This document shows positions 1 to 7,133 of a DNA stretch of 12,204 nucleotides, in pieces. Within the stretch, counting starts at the first letter, position 1. Each line of letters opens with the position of its first letter. The notes beneath the pieces were generated by a model. It did no database searches, was not told where the DNA came from, and was given only the letters and a program-made list of their open reading frames with translations. The translations under genes and the position numbers were made by a program. Source of the DNA: Stramenopiles sp. TOSAG23-2 (taxonomy: Eukaryota; Sar); contig LT649870.1 in NCBI GenBank assembly GCA_900128395.1, positions 1-12,204 of the forward strand, given 5' to 3'.

Positions 1-9
1 TTATTTACC

Positions 10-2895
10 CTACACGAATATTTTTACTTTCATACCTGGTCTTGCACTAGGTGGGCAAGTGACTACATGCAATTCCCCAGCAACATTTACTTGGAAAGAA
101 GCACCTGGACGCACGCCACTTGGTACAGTCACGATGTATGATTGTGGTACCCGATTAACATGTCGTGGGGCACGCATATTATTATTATTGTACGTGTTAT
201 AATTATTATGAACCATTTGGCCTCTGTAAACTGGGTTTGAATGTTGACGTTGTTGTTGTTGTGGTTGCTGACGTTGCTGCTGCAAACGACGCTGGTTTGC
301 ATCATACATTCGTTGTGCTTCTTGCATTTCACGTAATTGCTGAGCTTGCCAGTTTTGTGTAGTGTTGCTTCCGCGTGCTTTTGCTTGACCATATATATTG
401 GCACCTCTCTGAGATCCACTCAACATCTCATTATAATGTTTGTAACCAAGAGTCATTGTCATATCATCGATACTTTTTGGGATAACTTTCTTATTTACAA
501 AATCAATAAAGCGATTTTTATACGTAGTAGGATCAGTTGCAGAAATATTTTTATCACTTTCTTTTGCAAGATTGCTCTCGCATTCTTGTTGCCGTTTACA
601 AAATGTGCATATAAACTCGAAAATGTGTGTTTCTGTGTCATTTTCTGGAAAATAAATAGTATTTTGTTGGTGACAATCGACACACGCATGTTTTTCCTGA
701 CGCCGTCTTATTTTCCCAAACGAGCCATTACCAGTGGTAGTACTATCCCCAGTAGTGCTACTTGCAGCGCGTCGAAGCAACTTTGTCTTTAAAAATCGTT
801 CAACTTTTTTCCCTGCTGTATATTGTTGAAAAATATCAATAATACCAATGAAATACGTAGCTCTTGATGTGGAGCTCAATATTCCACCATAACATGTTTG
901 AAATGCTTTACTGTGGTATACTTCCGGGTCTGGGATTATTCCTCCAGCCAATTTACCAGTGGAACAACCAACCAACAATGAATAATCCATGATTTTAATA
1001 CTATGTAAAAATTCTACATCAATTCGTATTTGCATCATCAATTTATCTCGTACCATTGCTGGGATAGCTAATGGATGTATTAAATTTAAATCTTTTAACG
1101 TTGGCAACTTGTTCTTTCCATGTTTTTTCTCATATTCAATACGATCCTCTAATTTTATGAATCTATTTGAGGTACTACCTTTAAAATCAAACGATGTATC
1201 TACGTTCAACAATGTATCAAATACATTATTGCAAACCATTACGCGTTGAATATCCTGAGGCCGAACACCAACTTGAACTTTTAACAAACTGTATATACGT
1301 GGCAACGTGGTATCTGGATATTTTTGACAATGTTCAATATAATGTGGTAAAATACTACGTAAAATTTGAGTCTCAGATTTGGTCACTCCTTTTATAATGA
1401 AATGTTGGTCTTTACTTCTTAAAAACAATGCACCGGATGCACCACCACCATTATTTATCATTTCTAAACCGTGTTCCATCAATGAATTGGCATAAAAGTC
1501 CTCAGATATATTAAACAATTGCCTCAAGGCACGGAATGCACTAGGGGCATAACTTGAACGTAAACCAGGATCGTATATTTCTTTATTCATAACTTTATTT
1601 TTCTTTGCTACAATACCTTCATCTAATGGCCGTGCCCGTTGTCTCATTGTTCTATCGATAGCAAATATATCATGCAATTGTAGTTCATCAATTGATAATT
1701 GTGGATATTTCTGAAAAATGGATGATGCTAATGACGTTTTAATAATTTCTGCTAGTTGTTCATTGGTAGGGGCAGCGACGAGTATTCTTCTAGATGCTCG
1801 AGCTATTCGATCAAAAAAATTTAGAGAACTATCTTGTTTTAACATTGTCGCTGATACTATATTTTCCCCTAAATTTGGAATATTTGATATTGTTTTTTTT
1901 GGATTACTATTTCGCTTTTTTTTCGTCCCATCACTACTTTTACGTTTCTGTTGTTGATCCATGTTTCCATTTGAATCATTATTATTATTGTTACTATTTC
2001 CTTGTTGCGTTTCATTTATCATCATTTCTTTAATTTTAAGGGCATCTTCTGGTGTTAAACTTTTACGTTGTAACAATTGTTTTAAATCTTTATTTTCCAT
2101 AGTATTATTATTATGATTATTATTATTATTATTGATATCATCGTCATCTATTAATTCAAAATCTTCCATCGATATAATATACCGTCTACCAATTTTTAAA
2201 TAAGTTGACATTGTTAATATGTTCACTTCATCAATATTGTATGAACCATATACATGAAGAAAATCATTTCGTATAAGATGTTTACAGATAGATAGACAAA
2301 CTTTTTCATCATCAGGACATAATTGTTTTCTTACTAAAAACTTAAATATTTTTTGAACTGTAACTGTATCCGAGTAAAGTGGAGCACCCCAAAATTCTTT
2401 TTCACAGGTTAGTATTTTTTTTACTCGAGATACATGCTGTGGAGAATCATAATTTTGTGGTAATGATACTCGTTGACATGGTACTGGTAATGAAGGCGCA
2501 GTTGCAGTTTGCTGTTGCAATTGTTGTTCGTGGACTTGATGGTGCATGGGTGAAATTGGTACTTGTGGTAGTGTTGTGGTAAATGCTGGAGGTGCTGTTG
2601 GTTGTGGAAACAACGGCGGGACGTTATTATTATCATTATCATTTACATTCAACTGCACAGGATTTGCTTGTAGATTGCTGTTAAATGATAAATCATGTCG
2701 AGCATTTCTACTTGTTGTTGGTGAATTATGAAACATAATTTCATCTTGAATATTTTCTGTTGCAATTACTTCTGTTACAATAGTAGCATTTATCACAGAC
2801 TCTACTTGTTCAATATTATTATTATTACCATTATTAGTATTATTTTCTTCTATAATTGGTATAGCAGATACAGTAATAATATTTTCACCACTCAT
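10..2895 (-). CDS. Phosphatidylinositol phosphate kinase (PIPK family) with DEP-like N-terminus and Cys4 insertion
   Basis: Predicted 961-residue kinase that phosphorylates phosphatidylinositol phosphates to PIP2-type lipids at membranes. Visible PIPK motifs in order: glycine-rich GGGASGALF (483-491), ATP-site Lys in IIKG (K502), DFKGS (570-574), MDYSLLVG (636-643), GIIDIFQ (684-690, metal-binding Asp 687) and the end-of-domain Y-K-N-R-F block (792-796). Residues about 160-250 resemble a DEP/winged-helix fold (tentative). The activation loop is enlarged and carries C738, C741, C763 and C766. Gln/Arg-rich sequence (850-885) precedes a C-terminal module with VPSGVRPG (924-931) that resembles modules in stramenopile proteins. 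Residues 1-340 contain Asn, Gln and Pro tracts. The start at 2895 (MSGEN) is preferred because the in-frame extension to 3087 is low-complexity, simple-repeat derived and leader-like. Single exon. PIPK assignment is secure; type I/II/III substrate preference is not determined. Confidence 0.93.
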   Translation of the reverse strand: MSGENIITVSAIPIIEENNTNNGNNNNIEQVESVINATIVTEVIATENIQDEIMFHNSPTTSRNARHDLSFNSNLQANPVQLNVNDNDNNNVPPLFPQPTAPPAFTTTLPQVPISPMHHQVHEQQLQQQTATAPSLPVPCQRVSLPQNYDSPQHVSRVKKILTCEKEFWGAPLYSDTVTVQKIFKFLVRKQLCPDDEKVCLSICKHLIRNDFLHVYGSYNIDEVNILTMSTYLKIGRRYIISMEDFELIDDDDINNNNNNHNNNTMENKDLKQLLQRKSLTPEDALKIKEMMINETQQGNSNNNNNDSNGNMDQQQKRKSSDGTKKKRNSNPKKTISNIPNLGENIVSATMLKQDSSLNFFDRIARASRRILVAAPTNEQLAEIIKTSLASSIFQKYPQLSIDELQLHDIFAIDRTMRQRARPLDEGIVAKKNKVMNKEIYDPGLRSSYAPSAFRALRQLFNISEDFYANSLMEHGLEMINNGGGASGALFLRSKDQHFIIKGVTKSETQILRSILPHYIEHCQKYPDTTLPRIYSLLKVQVGVRPQDIQRVMVCNNVFDTLLNVDTSFDFKGSTSNRFIKLEDRIEYEKKHGKNKLPTLKDLNLIHPLAIPAMVRDKLMMQIRIDVEFLHSIKIMDYSLLVGCSTGKLAGGIIPDPEVYHSKAFQTCYGGILSSTSRATYFIGIIDIFQQYTAGKKVERFLKTKLLRRAASSTTGDSTTTGNGSFGKIRRRQEKHACVDCHQQNTIYFPENDTETHIFEFICTFCKRQQECESNLAKESDKNISATDPTTYKNRFIDFVNKKVIPKSIDDMTMTLGYKHYNEMLSGSQRGANIYGQAKARGSNTTQNWQAQQLREMQEAQRMYDANQRRLQQQRQQPQQQQRQHSNPVYRGQMVHNNYNTYNNNNMRAPRHVNRVPQSYIVTVPSGVRPGASFQVNVAGELHVVTCPPSARPGMKVKIFV
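538..768 (-). other. Activation-loop insertion with CxxC-x21-CxxC motif inside the PIPK
   Basis: Residues about 710-786 of the kinase lie between the IID metal-binding motif and the conserved P-x-x-Y-x-x-R-F block, which is where PIPKs have their substrate-specificity (activation) loop. In animal PIP5Ks this span is only about 25 residues as I recall it. Here it holds a Ser/Thr/Gly linker, a basic patch (KIRRRQEKH) and two CxxC pairs at C738/C741 and C763/C766, plus C772. The spacing fits a four-Cys zinc-binding knuckle. Zinc binding is inference. Confidence 0.6.
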
Positions 2896-2965
2896 ATGTT
2901 TTTTGTTGTTGTTGCTTTGTGTGTGTGTGTGTTTGTGTGTGTATCTATGTATATATATATCAATT
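2896..2965 (-). promoter_or_regulatory. Simple-sequence leader upstream of the PIPK start
   Basis: Read on the minus strand, the bases just before the chosen ATG are a (TA)n run, then (CA)n, then CAACAACAACA and an A-rich stretch ending in ACAT. It is open in the kinase frame, which extends the ORF artificially, but would encode only a Thr/His repeat. I read it as 5' leader or core promoter. No TATA box or initiator can be assigned. Confidence 0.35.
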
Positions 2966-3297
2966 ACAACATGTATATTAAAACTAAATATATGTTTGAT
3001 TGTATGGATTGAATGGAAATTGTATTTTGTATTTTCATATGATGTTTTATTATTATTATATTTTTCGTGAGATTTATATGTTGCCATAATGGTTATTATA
3101 TTATATTATATGATATTAAATATGTGATGTTTTTGTTGTGCAACTAACAAATAACTTAATAAACTTGTAAAAAGATAGTAATAGCATGGATATATCATTG
3201 ATAATATAACAATGCTATGTTTATACTAAATAAGCACAGTGGGTGTGTGGATTTTGAATAAAAACAATACTGTCCAAAAAGCCATCGATATGATAAA

Positions 3298-3457
3298 ACT
3301 TATAATTGTACTTTATTTTACACTTAATGATGTGGAAAAAAAAGAAACGACCCAACAGATTTTATTCTCCACTAACTGTTGTGGAAAAAAAAAAAGATGA
3401 TACGATTCAACTTACAATTGTACTTTATTTTACACTTAATGATGTGAAAAAAAAAGA
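3298..3457 (+). repeat. Pair of direct repeats about 48 bp long, 112 bp apart
   Basis: The block beginning ACTTATAATTGTACTTTATT at 3298 recurs at 3410 with a single T-to-C change near its start, and runs through TTACACTTAATGATGTG to an A8-9 run and GAA. A third, partial echo is the GTTGTGG plus A-run near 3379-3395. Probably a local duplication; the function is unknown. Confidence 0.8.
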
Positions 3458-3601
3458 AGCAACTGATTGAACCAATTAATACTTTTATAAGTCTTCAAAA
3501 TGTTGAAGGTCAGTTGTTGTTTTATCATCAGTAAGTAATACTCTATATCTATTATTTAGTTTTTTTTTTTATATATATTTATATATGGTGTGGTTGTTGT
3601 T

Positions 3602-3735
3602 TGCGGTTGTGTTCTATCAACACCTGCATCGCCGGGTGAAGTAGAAAGTGATTGCAGTTGTGTTCTATCAACACCCGCGCGGCTGAAGCCATTGTCGGGT
3701 GAAGTAGAAAGTGATTGCGTTCTATCAACACCTGT
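3602..3735 (+). repeat. GC-richer threefold repeat cluster
   Basis: GTTCTATCAACACC occurs at 3611, 3662 and 3719. The 22-bp block beginning GGGTGAAGTAGAAAGTGATT occurs at 3634 and 3697. The units are about 51 and 57 bp long, with a divergent GC-rich core in each (CGCCGGG, CGCGCGGCTGAAGCC). The cluster stands out against the AT-rich surroundings. Several frames are open across it: on the plus strand it would encode repeats of VLSTPA and GEVESDC, on the minus strand repeats of VLIEHN and HFLLHP. Whether any is translated cannot be told. Confidence 0.75.
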
Positions 3736-3841
3736 ACAAATATCATAGTCCCATGTAGTAATGGAATTTTATATTCCCTATCTTTTTCATCATACACAAC
3801 AAATTCATAATCATACTTCAATTTTCCATCGTGTATGGCAA
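3732..3841 (-). other. Possible orphan exon or relic coding fragment (minus strand)
   Basis: On the minus strand this stretch reads as IHDGKLKYDYEFVVYDEKD followed by REYKIPLLHGTMIFVQ, which looks more protein-like than random AT-rich sequence. It is preceded by a plausible splice acceptor (CATAAACAG, just right of 3841) and followed by a weak donor (CAG/GTGTTG at 3732/3731). No matching upstream or downstream exons are evident. It may be a decayed gene fragment or chance. No family recognised. Confidence 0.2.
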
Positions 3842-3881
3842 CTGTTTATGCATTAAATTTCACACATATGAAGCAGTTGTC

Positions 3882-4271
3882 ATGATTGTTCAAGATTGTC
3901 ATCTTGGGGAAAATCTTTTGGTATCAAGTTACTTTTGGCAAACTTCTATTTTAGAAAGGGATCAAAAGTATAAAGCTGTTGTTGTTGGGAATCAGAAATC
4001 ATTGGTTAGTTTTCAATATTATTTTAGAGAAAGATTTGAACTGGAAAATATGTTTTTAAACATGTTGTTCAATTGGTTAAAAGCTAAATGTGCAAGCAAT
4101 AAGAAGCCTTTTTATGCAACTGTGCAACTATCAGCATCCCAAAGAGAGGAACAGGTTCATACAATTGAATTAGTGTTGTATGTGTTTTGTCAAAATGGGA
4201 ATTGCATTTATCCAAATATTTATAGGCAGTACCTGGTAAAATTGTTAGCCAAAAGGTTTGCATTCCACTGA
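3882..4271 (+). CDS. Unrecognised hypothetical protein, possibly a fragment
   Basis: A 129-residue ORF from the first ATG (MIVQDCHLGENLL). It stays open upstream to 3762 in the same frame but without another ATG, so a longer or spliced 5' end is possible. The composition is ordinary and not low-complexity (aromatics, Cys, charged residues: SYFWQTSILERDQKYKAVVV, then a helical-looking FELENMFLNMLFNWLKAKC), and codon use looks coding rather than random. No family is recognised and no membrane segment or signal peptide is clear. It sits next to the repeat cluster, so a truncated or decayed gene is as likely as an intact one. The start is uncertain. Confidence 0.4.
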   Translation: MIVQDCHLGENLLVSSYFWQTSILERDQKYKAVVVGNQKSLVSFQYYFRERFELENMFLNMLFNWLKAKCASNKKPFYATVQLSASQREEQVHTIELVLYVFCQNGNCIYPNIYRQYLVKLLAKRFAFH

Positions 4272-4569
4272 TGTCAAGCTCACAATGTACAGTACAGTAC
4301 AGCAGTACAGGATATTTTCATGTTCTTAATAGGGTTGAAATATTGTACTAACACTACACAGCACTATTATTCACACCCCCTTCCCACATACAATAATACA
4401 TCATTGCAATATTGAATTTTTTTGAATGTTATGTGATGACAGTTATTATTCTAATAAAAACCATAATAAGATGAGGGAAGACACTAGAAAAATAGAACGA
4501 GAGAGACAAGAGAGAGAGAGACAGAACAAACAGAACAAGAATATATATAATACCACAACAACAACAAAT
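4272..4569 (+). promoter_or_regulatory. Upstream region and probable 5' leader of the C-CAP gene
   Basis: Contains a GTACA-type short repeat (4286-4310), then AT-rich sequence, then a purine-rich AGAGAGACAAGAGAGAGAGAG tract (about 4500-4523) and ACAACAACAACAA directly before the ATG at 4570. In-frame ATGs at 4426 and 4471 exist, but the extension they would add (Arg/Glu/Gln repeats) looks like translated leader. No defined promoter element is seen. Confidence 0.35.
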
Positions 4570-5460
4570 ATGGCATCATTTGCAAACAACAACACCACGG
4601 CCTCTTCCACCTCCTCTGCCAACAATGGTTCAATAGTTAATACACCATATGGACCTGGAAAATTAATATCCAAACGACCGGATAATGTTAATATTATTGA
4701 GCTTGATTGGGAGCTGGCAAATAACTCTAAAGCTGTTTTATTTAAAAAAGCAGAAGCGGAAGTAGTGGAAACACCAATGGGACCAGGTATCTTGAAACAA
4801 CGTCGTCCAGATGGAGTCGATGTCATCGAGTTAAGTTGGGAGTTAGCAAACAATTCAAAAGCAATAGTATATAAAAAAGCAAAAGGTTTTCGTGCTATTG
4901 ACGGGACAACTTTTGATAATGAACGTGCATTACGTAAATATATGTATGAAACCTTTTATTCTTTTCGAAATCAAACTAATAATAAAAATTTAATTAAAAA
5001 AGATGGCGAGATTGGTGGTCAACAAATGTGTTTGGAAAAATTAGATAATTGTGAAGTGCAATTATTAGACGTTTCCGATTCGTTATTAGTGGATTGGGTG
5101 AATAATTCTAAAGTATTCATAGGACCGACACAAGAATCGATCTTCATTCGTAGTTGTGAAAATACGACATTTACGATTTGTACAAAACAATTACGTACAC
5201 GTGATTGTAAAAATTGTACTTTTTATTTATTTTGTAAAACGGAACCAATTGTTGAACGAACGACTGGATGTACCTTCCGTGCATTCAATGGGAAGTACAA
5301 AGGTATGAAAAGACATATGCGTCAAGCTAATTTACCACGTGATGTGAATTTATGGTGGAAAATATTTGATTTCAGTGCAAAGGATCCATCCGTACCACAA
5401 CCACATTTCAGAGTCGTACGTGGGGAGCCAGATAAATTGTGGCATATCAAGAATAAGTAA
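4570..5460 (+). CDS. C-CAP/tubulin-binding cofactor C domain protein, XRP2-like, with tandem N-terminal repeats
   Basis: Predicted 296-residue protein. The C-CAP beta-helix domain (about 150-235) is recognised from CENTTFTICTKQLRTRDC (196-213) followed by NCTFYLFCKTEPIVE, matching the TBCC/XRP2/RP2 family, which act as GTPase-activating proteins for tubulin or ARL-type GTPases. Arg209 in the QLR motif corresponds to the family's arginine finger, and the following LWWKIFDFS (261-269) resembles the XRP2 'W-x-x-I-x-D-F' segment. RP2 acts at the ciliary base, so a flagellar or microtubule role is likely but inferred. The N-terminus (23-108) has two near-identical 43-residue repeats (TPxGPG ... 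IELxWELANNSKA). There is no MGC-type N-terminal acylation motif as in human RP2. The start at 4570 (MASF) is preferred for its context over 4426 or 4471. Single exon. Confidence 0.85.
   Translation: MASFANNNTTASSTSSANNGSIVNTPYGPGKLISKRPDNVNIIELDWELANNSKAVLFKKAEAEVVETPMGPGILKQRRPDGVDVIELSWELANNSKAIVYKKAKGFRAIDGTTFDNERALRKYMYETFYSFRNQTNNKNLIKKDGEIGGQQMCLEKLDNCEVQLLDVSDSLLVDWVNNSKVFIGPTQESIFIRSCENTTFTICTKQLRTRDCKNCTFYLFCKTEPIVERTTGCTFRAFNGKYKGMKRHMRQANLPRDVNLWWKIFDFSAKDPSVPQPHFRVVRGEPDKLWHIKNK
4636..4893 (+). repeat. Two in-frame 129-bp coding repeats (43 residues each)
   Basis: Residues 23-65 and 66-108 of the C-CAP protein share TPxGPG, RPDxVxxIEL, WELANNSKA and (F/Y)KKA at identical spacing. 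The DNA has drifted at synonymous sites (for example the two copies of WELANNSKA use different codons), so the protein pattern is conserved beyond the DNA. The fold is probably a small beta module; the partner is unknown. Confidence 0.85.
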
Positions 5461-5825
5461 AAAGCTGCATCATCTGGGAATGAAAAAGAAAAGAAAAAGG
5501 AGAGAAAGAGAGAGAAGAGAACGCTCTTGAAAAAATGCTTTTGTGAAATGTAAGATCTACGATATCTATGATTGATAGAGGATTAGAGAGTTTAAATTGT
5601 TTTTACATCAAATTTTCTTTTTGCACACATCATATTAATAATCTTTTTTTCCCTTTTCTCCTTCTTATTTCCCATCTGTTGTTGCATCTCGTCCAAATAA
5701 TAATAATAAACAACTTTTACCTTTCAACATGATAAATTATTAAATAAATACAATAATATATATATACACACACATAACACACACACACACAATATATATA
5801 TATATTCGTAGAAGTAAAGCACAAT
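5461..5825 (+). other. Intergenic region: 3' end of the C-CAP gene and leader of the methyltransferase gene
   Basis: Begins with a purine-only-like GA tract (about 5480-5520, probable 3' UTR), then AT-rich sequence, a pyrimidine tract (about 5643-5677) that is roughly complementary to the GA tract, ATAATAATAATAAAC, and a (TA)n-(CA)n-(TA)n block (5757-5804) directly upstream of the next ATG. No gene is visible. No clear polyadenylation signal can be assigned. Confidence 0.45.
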
Positions 5826-7133
5826 ATGGCTTCTTTATCATCATCCAATGAAAGTAATAATAAGAATGAAGCGCCATCTGAGGATGATATACTGAACGAT
5901 GAAGCGGAAGAACGACATCATTTAGAATGCAACATTGCAATGCTACAATATTCAATATTTATGAAAACTGAAATTGAACGACGTGAAAATCATTTAAAAC
6001 AAATTTCAAACGTACAGAAACAATATTTACCATATGAAAAAATGATTAATGATATTAAGAAATTGAAACAAGCTGTTCATGCAAATCAAGTGCTACTAAA
6101 CAATATTGCAGATGATTCAATATATGATAAGCATAGAGAATATTTAAATGCTAATTTTGTTAGATGCACTTCTAAACCACATCAAATGTCAAAAGTAAAA
6201 ACTATTATTGAGCAAATTGTAAGGGATTGGTCAAAGGAAGGAGAAGTAGAACGTAATGAATGTTATCTACCAATTATAAATGAATTAAAAAAGCGTTTGC
6301 CAATAAGAAATAATACCAACAATGATAATAATAGTAATGTAGAAGAAGATTGCAGAGTCTTAATTCCAGGATTTGGGCTTGCACGAATATTAGTTGATAT
6401 TGCTGCATTAGGATATGCAGTTGAAGGAAATGAATTTGATTATTTTATGATATTTGCATCGACCTATTTTTTAAATGGTGGTCTTGCACCATATTCCATT
6501 GATATTTTCCCATATATCCACAGCCCATGTAATATATTATCAAAAGATGGACATTTATTGAAACCTGTGAAAATACCTGATTTATCAACAATAGATGTAT
6601 TAAAAGAAAACCCAAATTTAAAAATGAGAATGTGTTCAGGTGAATTTTTGCATGTATATAGAAATAAAGAATATATTGAACATTTTGATTGTATTACAAC
6701 ATGTTTTTTTGTTGATACGGCACCAAATATTATTGAATATATCCAAGTAAGTATTTGTATTTTATATGCCATACACACACTTTTACGCATAGTATTATAT
6801 AATGCTGTACTATATATATATATATGATAAACAACTGACTAACAATTTATTTAGATTATTAAACAAATATTAAAACCTGGAGGATATTGGATTAATTTAG
6901 GTCCATTGCAATATCATTGGTATGAATTTGGTGCAACAACAAATGGTAGTGGGATAGATCCTCGTTATAATGAATCAATTGAATTAAGTTATGATGAATT
7001 AAAAGATACAATTAAGAACTTTGATTTTAAATTTATTAATGAAGAATTTAATAAGAAATGTCATTATAATGGTTTAAATAAGATGAAGGAACATATTTAC
7101 AATTGTATATTTTTTACTGTACAAAAGAGTTAA
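5826..7133 (+). CDS. CARNMT1: Carnosine N-methyltransferase family (N2227-like) protein, two exons
   Basis: Joined exons 5826-6746 and 6855-7133 give 399 residues. It belongs to the N2227/UPF0586 family, SAM-dependent enzymes whose animal members methylate carnosine to anserine. The substrate in a protist is unknown. Seen: a helical N-terminal region (30-130) with QKQYLPYEK, the SAM-binding block RVLIPGFGLARILVDIA (177-193), GNEFDYFMIFASTYFLN (201-217), the CSGEF segment (270-274), the FFVDTAPNIIEYI signature (294-306) and, after splicing, LKPGGYWINLGPLQYHWYE, ending with NCIFFTVQK. The motif I usually expect is PGxGLGR; here the second Gly of GLG is Ala (A186). An Asn-rich insertion sits at 162-171. 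The start at 5826 (MASLSS) follows a TA/CA-rich leader. Its 3' coding end overlaps the convergent neighbour by 20 bp. Confidence 0.92.
6747..6854 (+). other. GT-AG intron (108 nt) in the methyltransferase gene
   Basis: The donor CAA/GTAAGTA and acceptor TTATTTAG/ATT join Gln307 to Ile308 in phase 0, restoring the conserved run IIEYIQ-IIKQILKPGG. Unspliced reading would hit a stop at 6825-6827. A (TA)n tract lies near the 3' half, and ACTGACTAAC near 6835 could be the branch region. Confidence 0.93.
7114..7133. other. 20-bp tail-to-tail overlap of two coding regions
   Basis: The methyltransferase reading frame ends with TAA at 7131-7133 on the plus strand, and the membrane-protein frame ends with TAA at 7116-7114 on the minus strand. 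The shared bases therefore encode ends of both proteins, and each 3' UTR must lie in the other gene's coding sequence. Confidence 0.85.

Larger units (their letters stand above)
2966..3881. other. Gene-poor divergent intergenic region
   Basis: This stretch lies between the leftward PIPK gene and the rightward genes. It holds TTATATTATATTATATG-type AT repeats near 3093-3110, an A-rich direct repeat (3298-3457) and a GC-richer repeat cluster (3602-3735). No convincing complete gene is visible. A possible minus-strand coding fragment at 3732-3841 is listed separately. The kinase promoter should lie in the left part. Confidence 0.5.

Noticed and set aside
337-792. Plus-strand ORF opposite the PIPK C-terminal region
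   Set aside because: It lies fully antisense to conserved kinase sequence and has the composition of a shadow frame.
2728-3012. Plus-strand ORF with Ile/Tyr/Val-rich product near the PIPK start
   Set aside because: It is antisense to Asn-rich coding and simple repeats; the hydrophobic appearance comes from reading AAT/CA repeats in reverse.
2896-3087. N-terminal extension of the PIPK by 64 residues to an earlier ATG at 3087
   Set aside because: The extension translates (CA)n and (TA)n simple sequence into Thr/His and Ile/Tyr repeats, unlike the rest of the protein. The MSGEN start at 2895 is more natural. It cannot be excluded without transcript data.
3298-3457. CRISPR-like array
   Set aside because: Only two copies, eukaryotic context, A-rich ends and no regular spacers; it is a simple direct duplication.
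4426-4569. Upstream ATGs at 4426 and 4471 as the start of the C-CAP gene
   Set aside because: The added sequence is Arg/Glu/Gln and Thr repeats from AGAGAG and ACAACA tracts. The ATG at 4570 has the better context and a typical MAS start.
4446-4853. Minus-strand ORF across the C-CAP gene start
   Set aside because: It is a shadow of the repeat-encoding plus-strand gene. Its product is Leu/Val/Ser-rich and resembles no family.
6747-6827. Methyltransferase ending at the stop at 6825-6827 as a truncated protein
   Set aside because: A canonical GT-AG intron precisely restores the conserved C-terminal half, so this is read-through into the intron.
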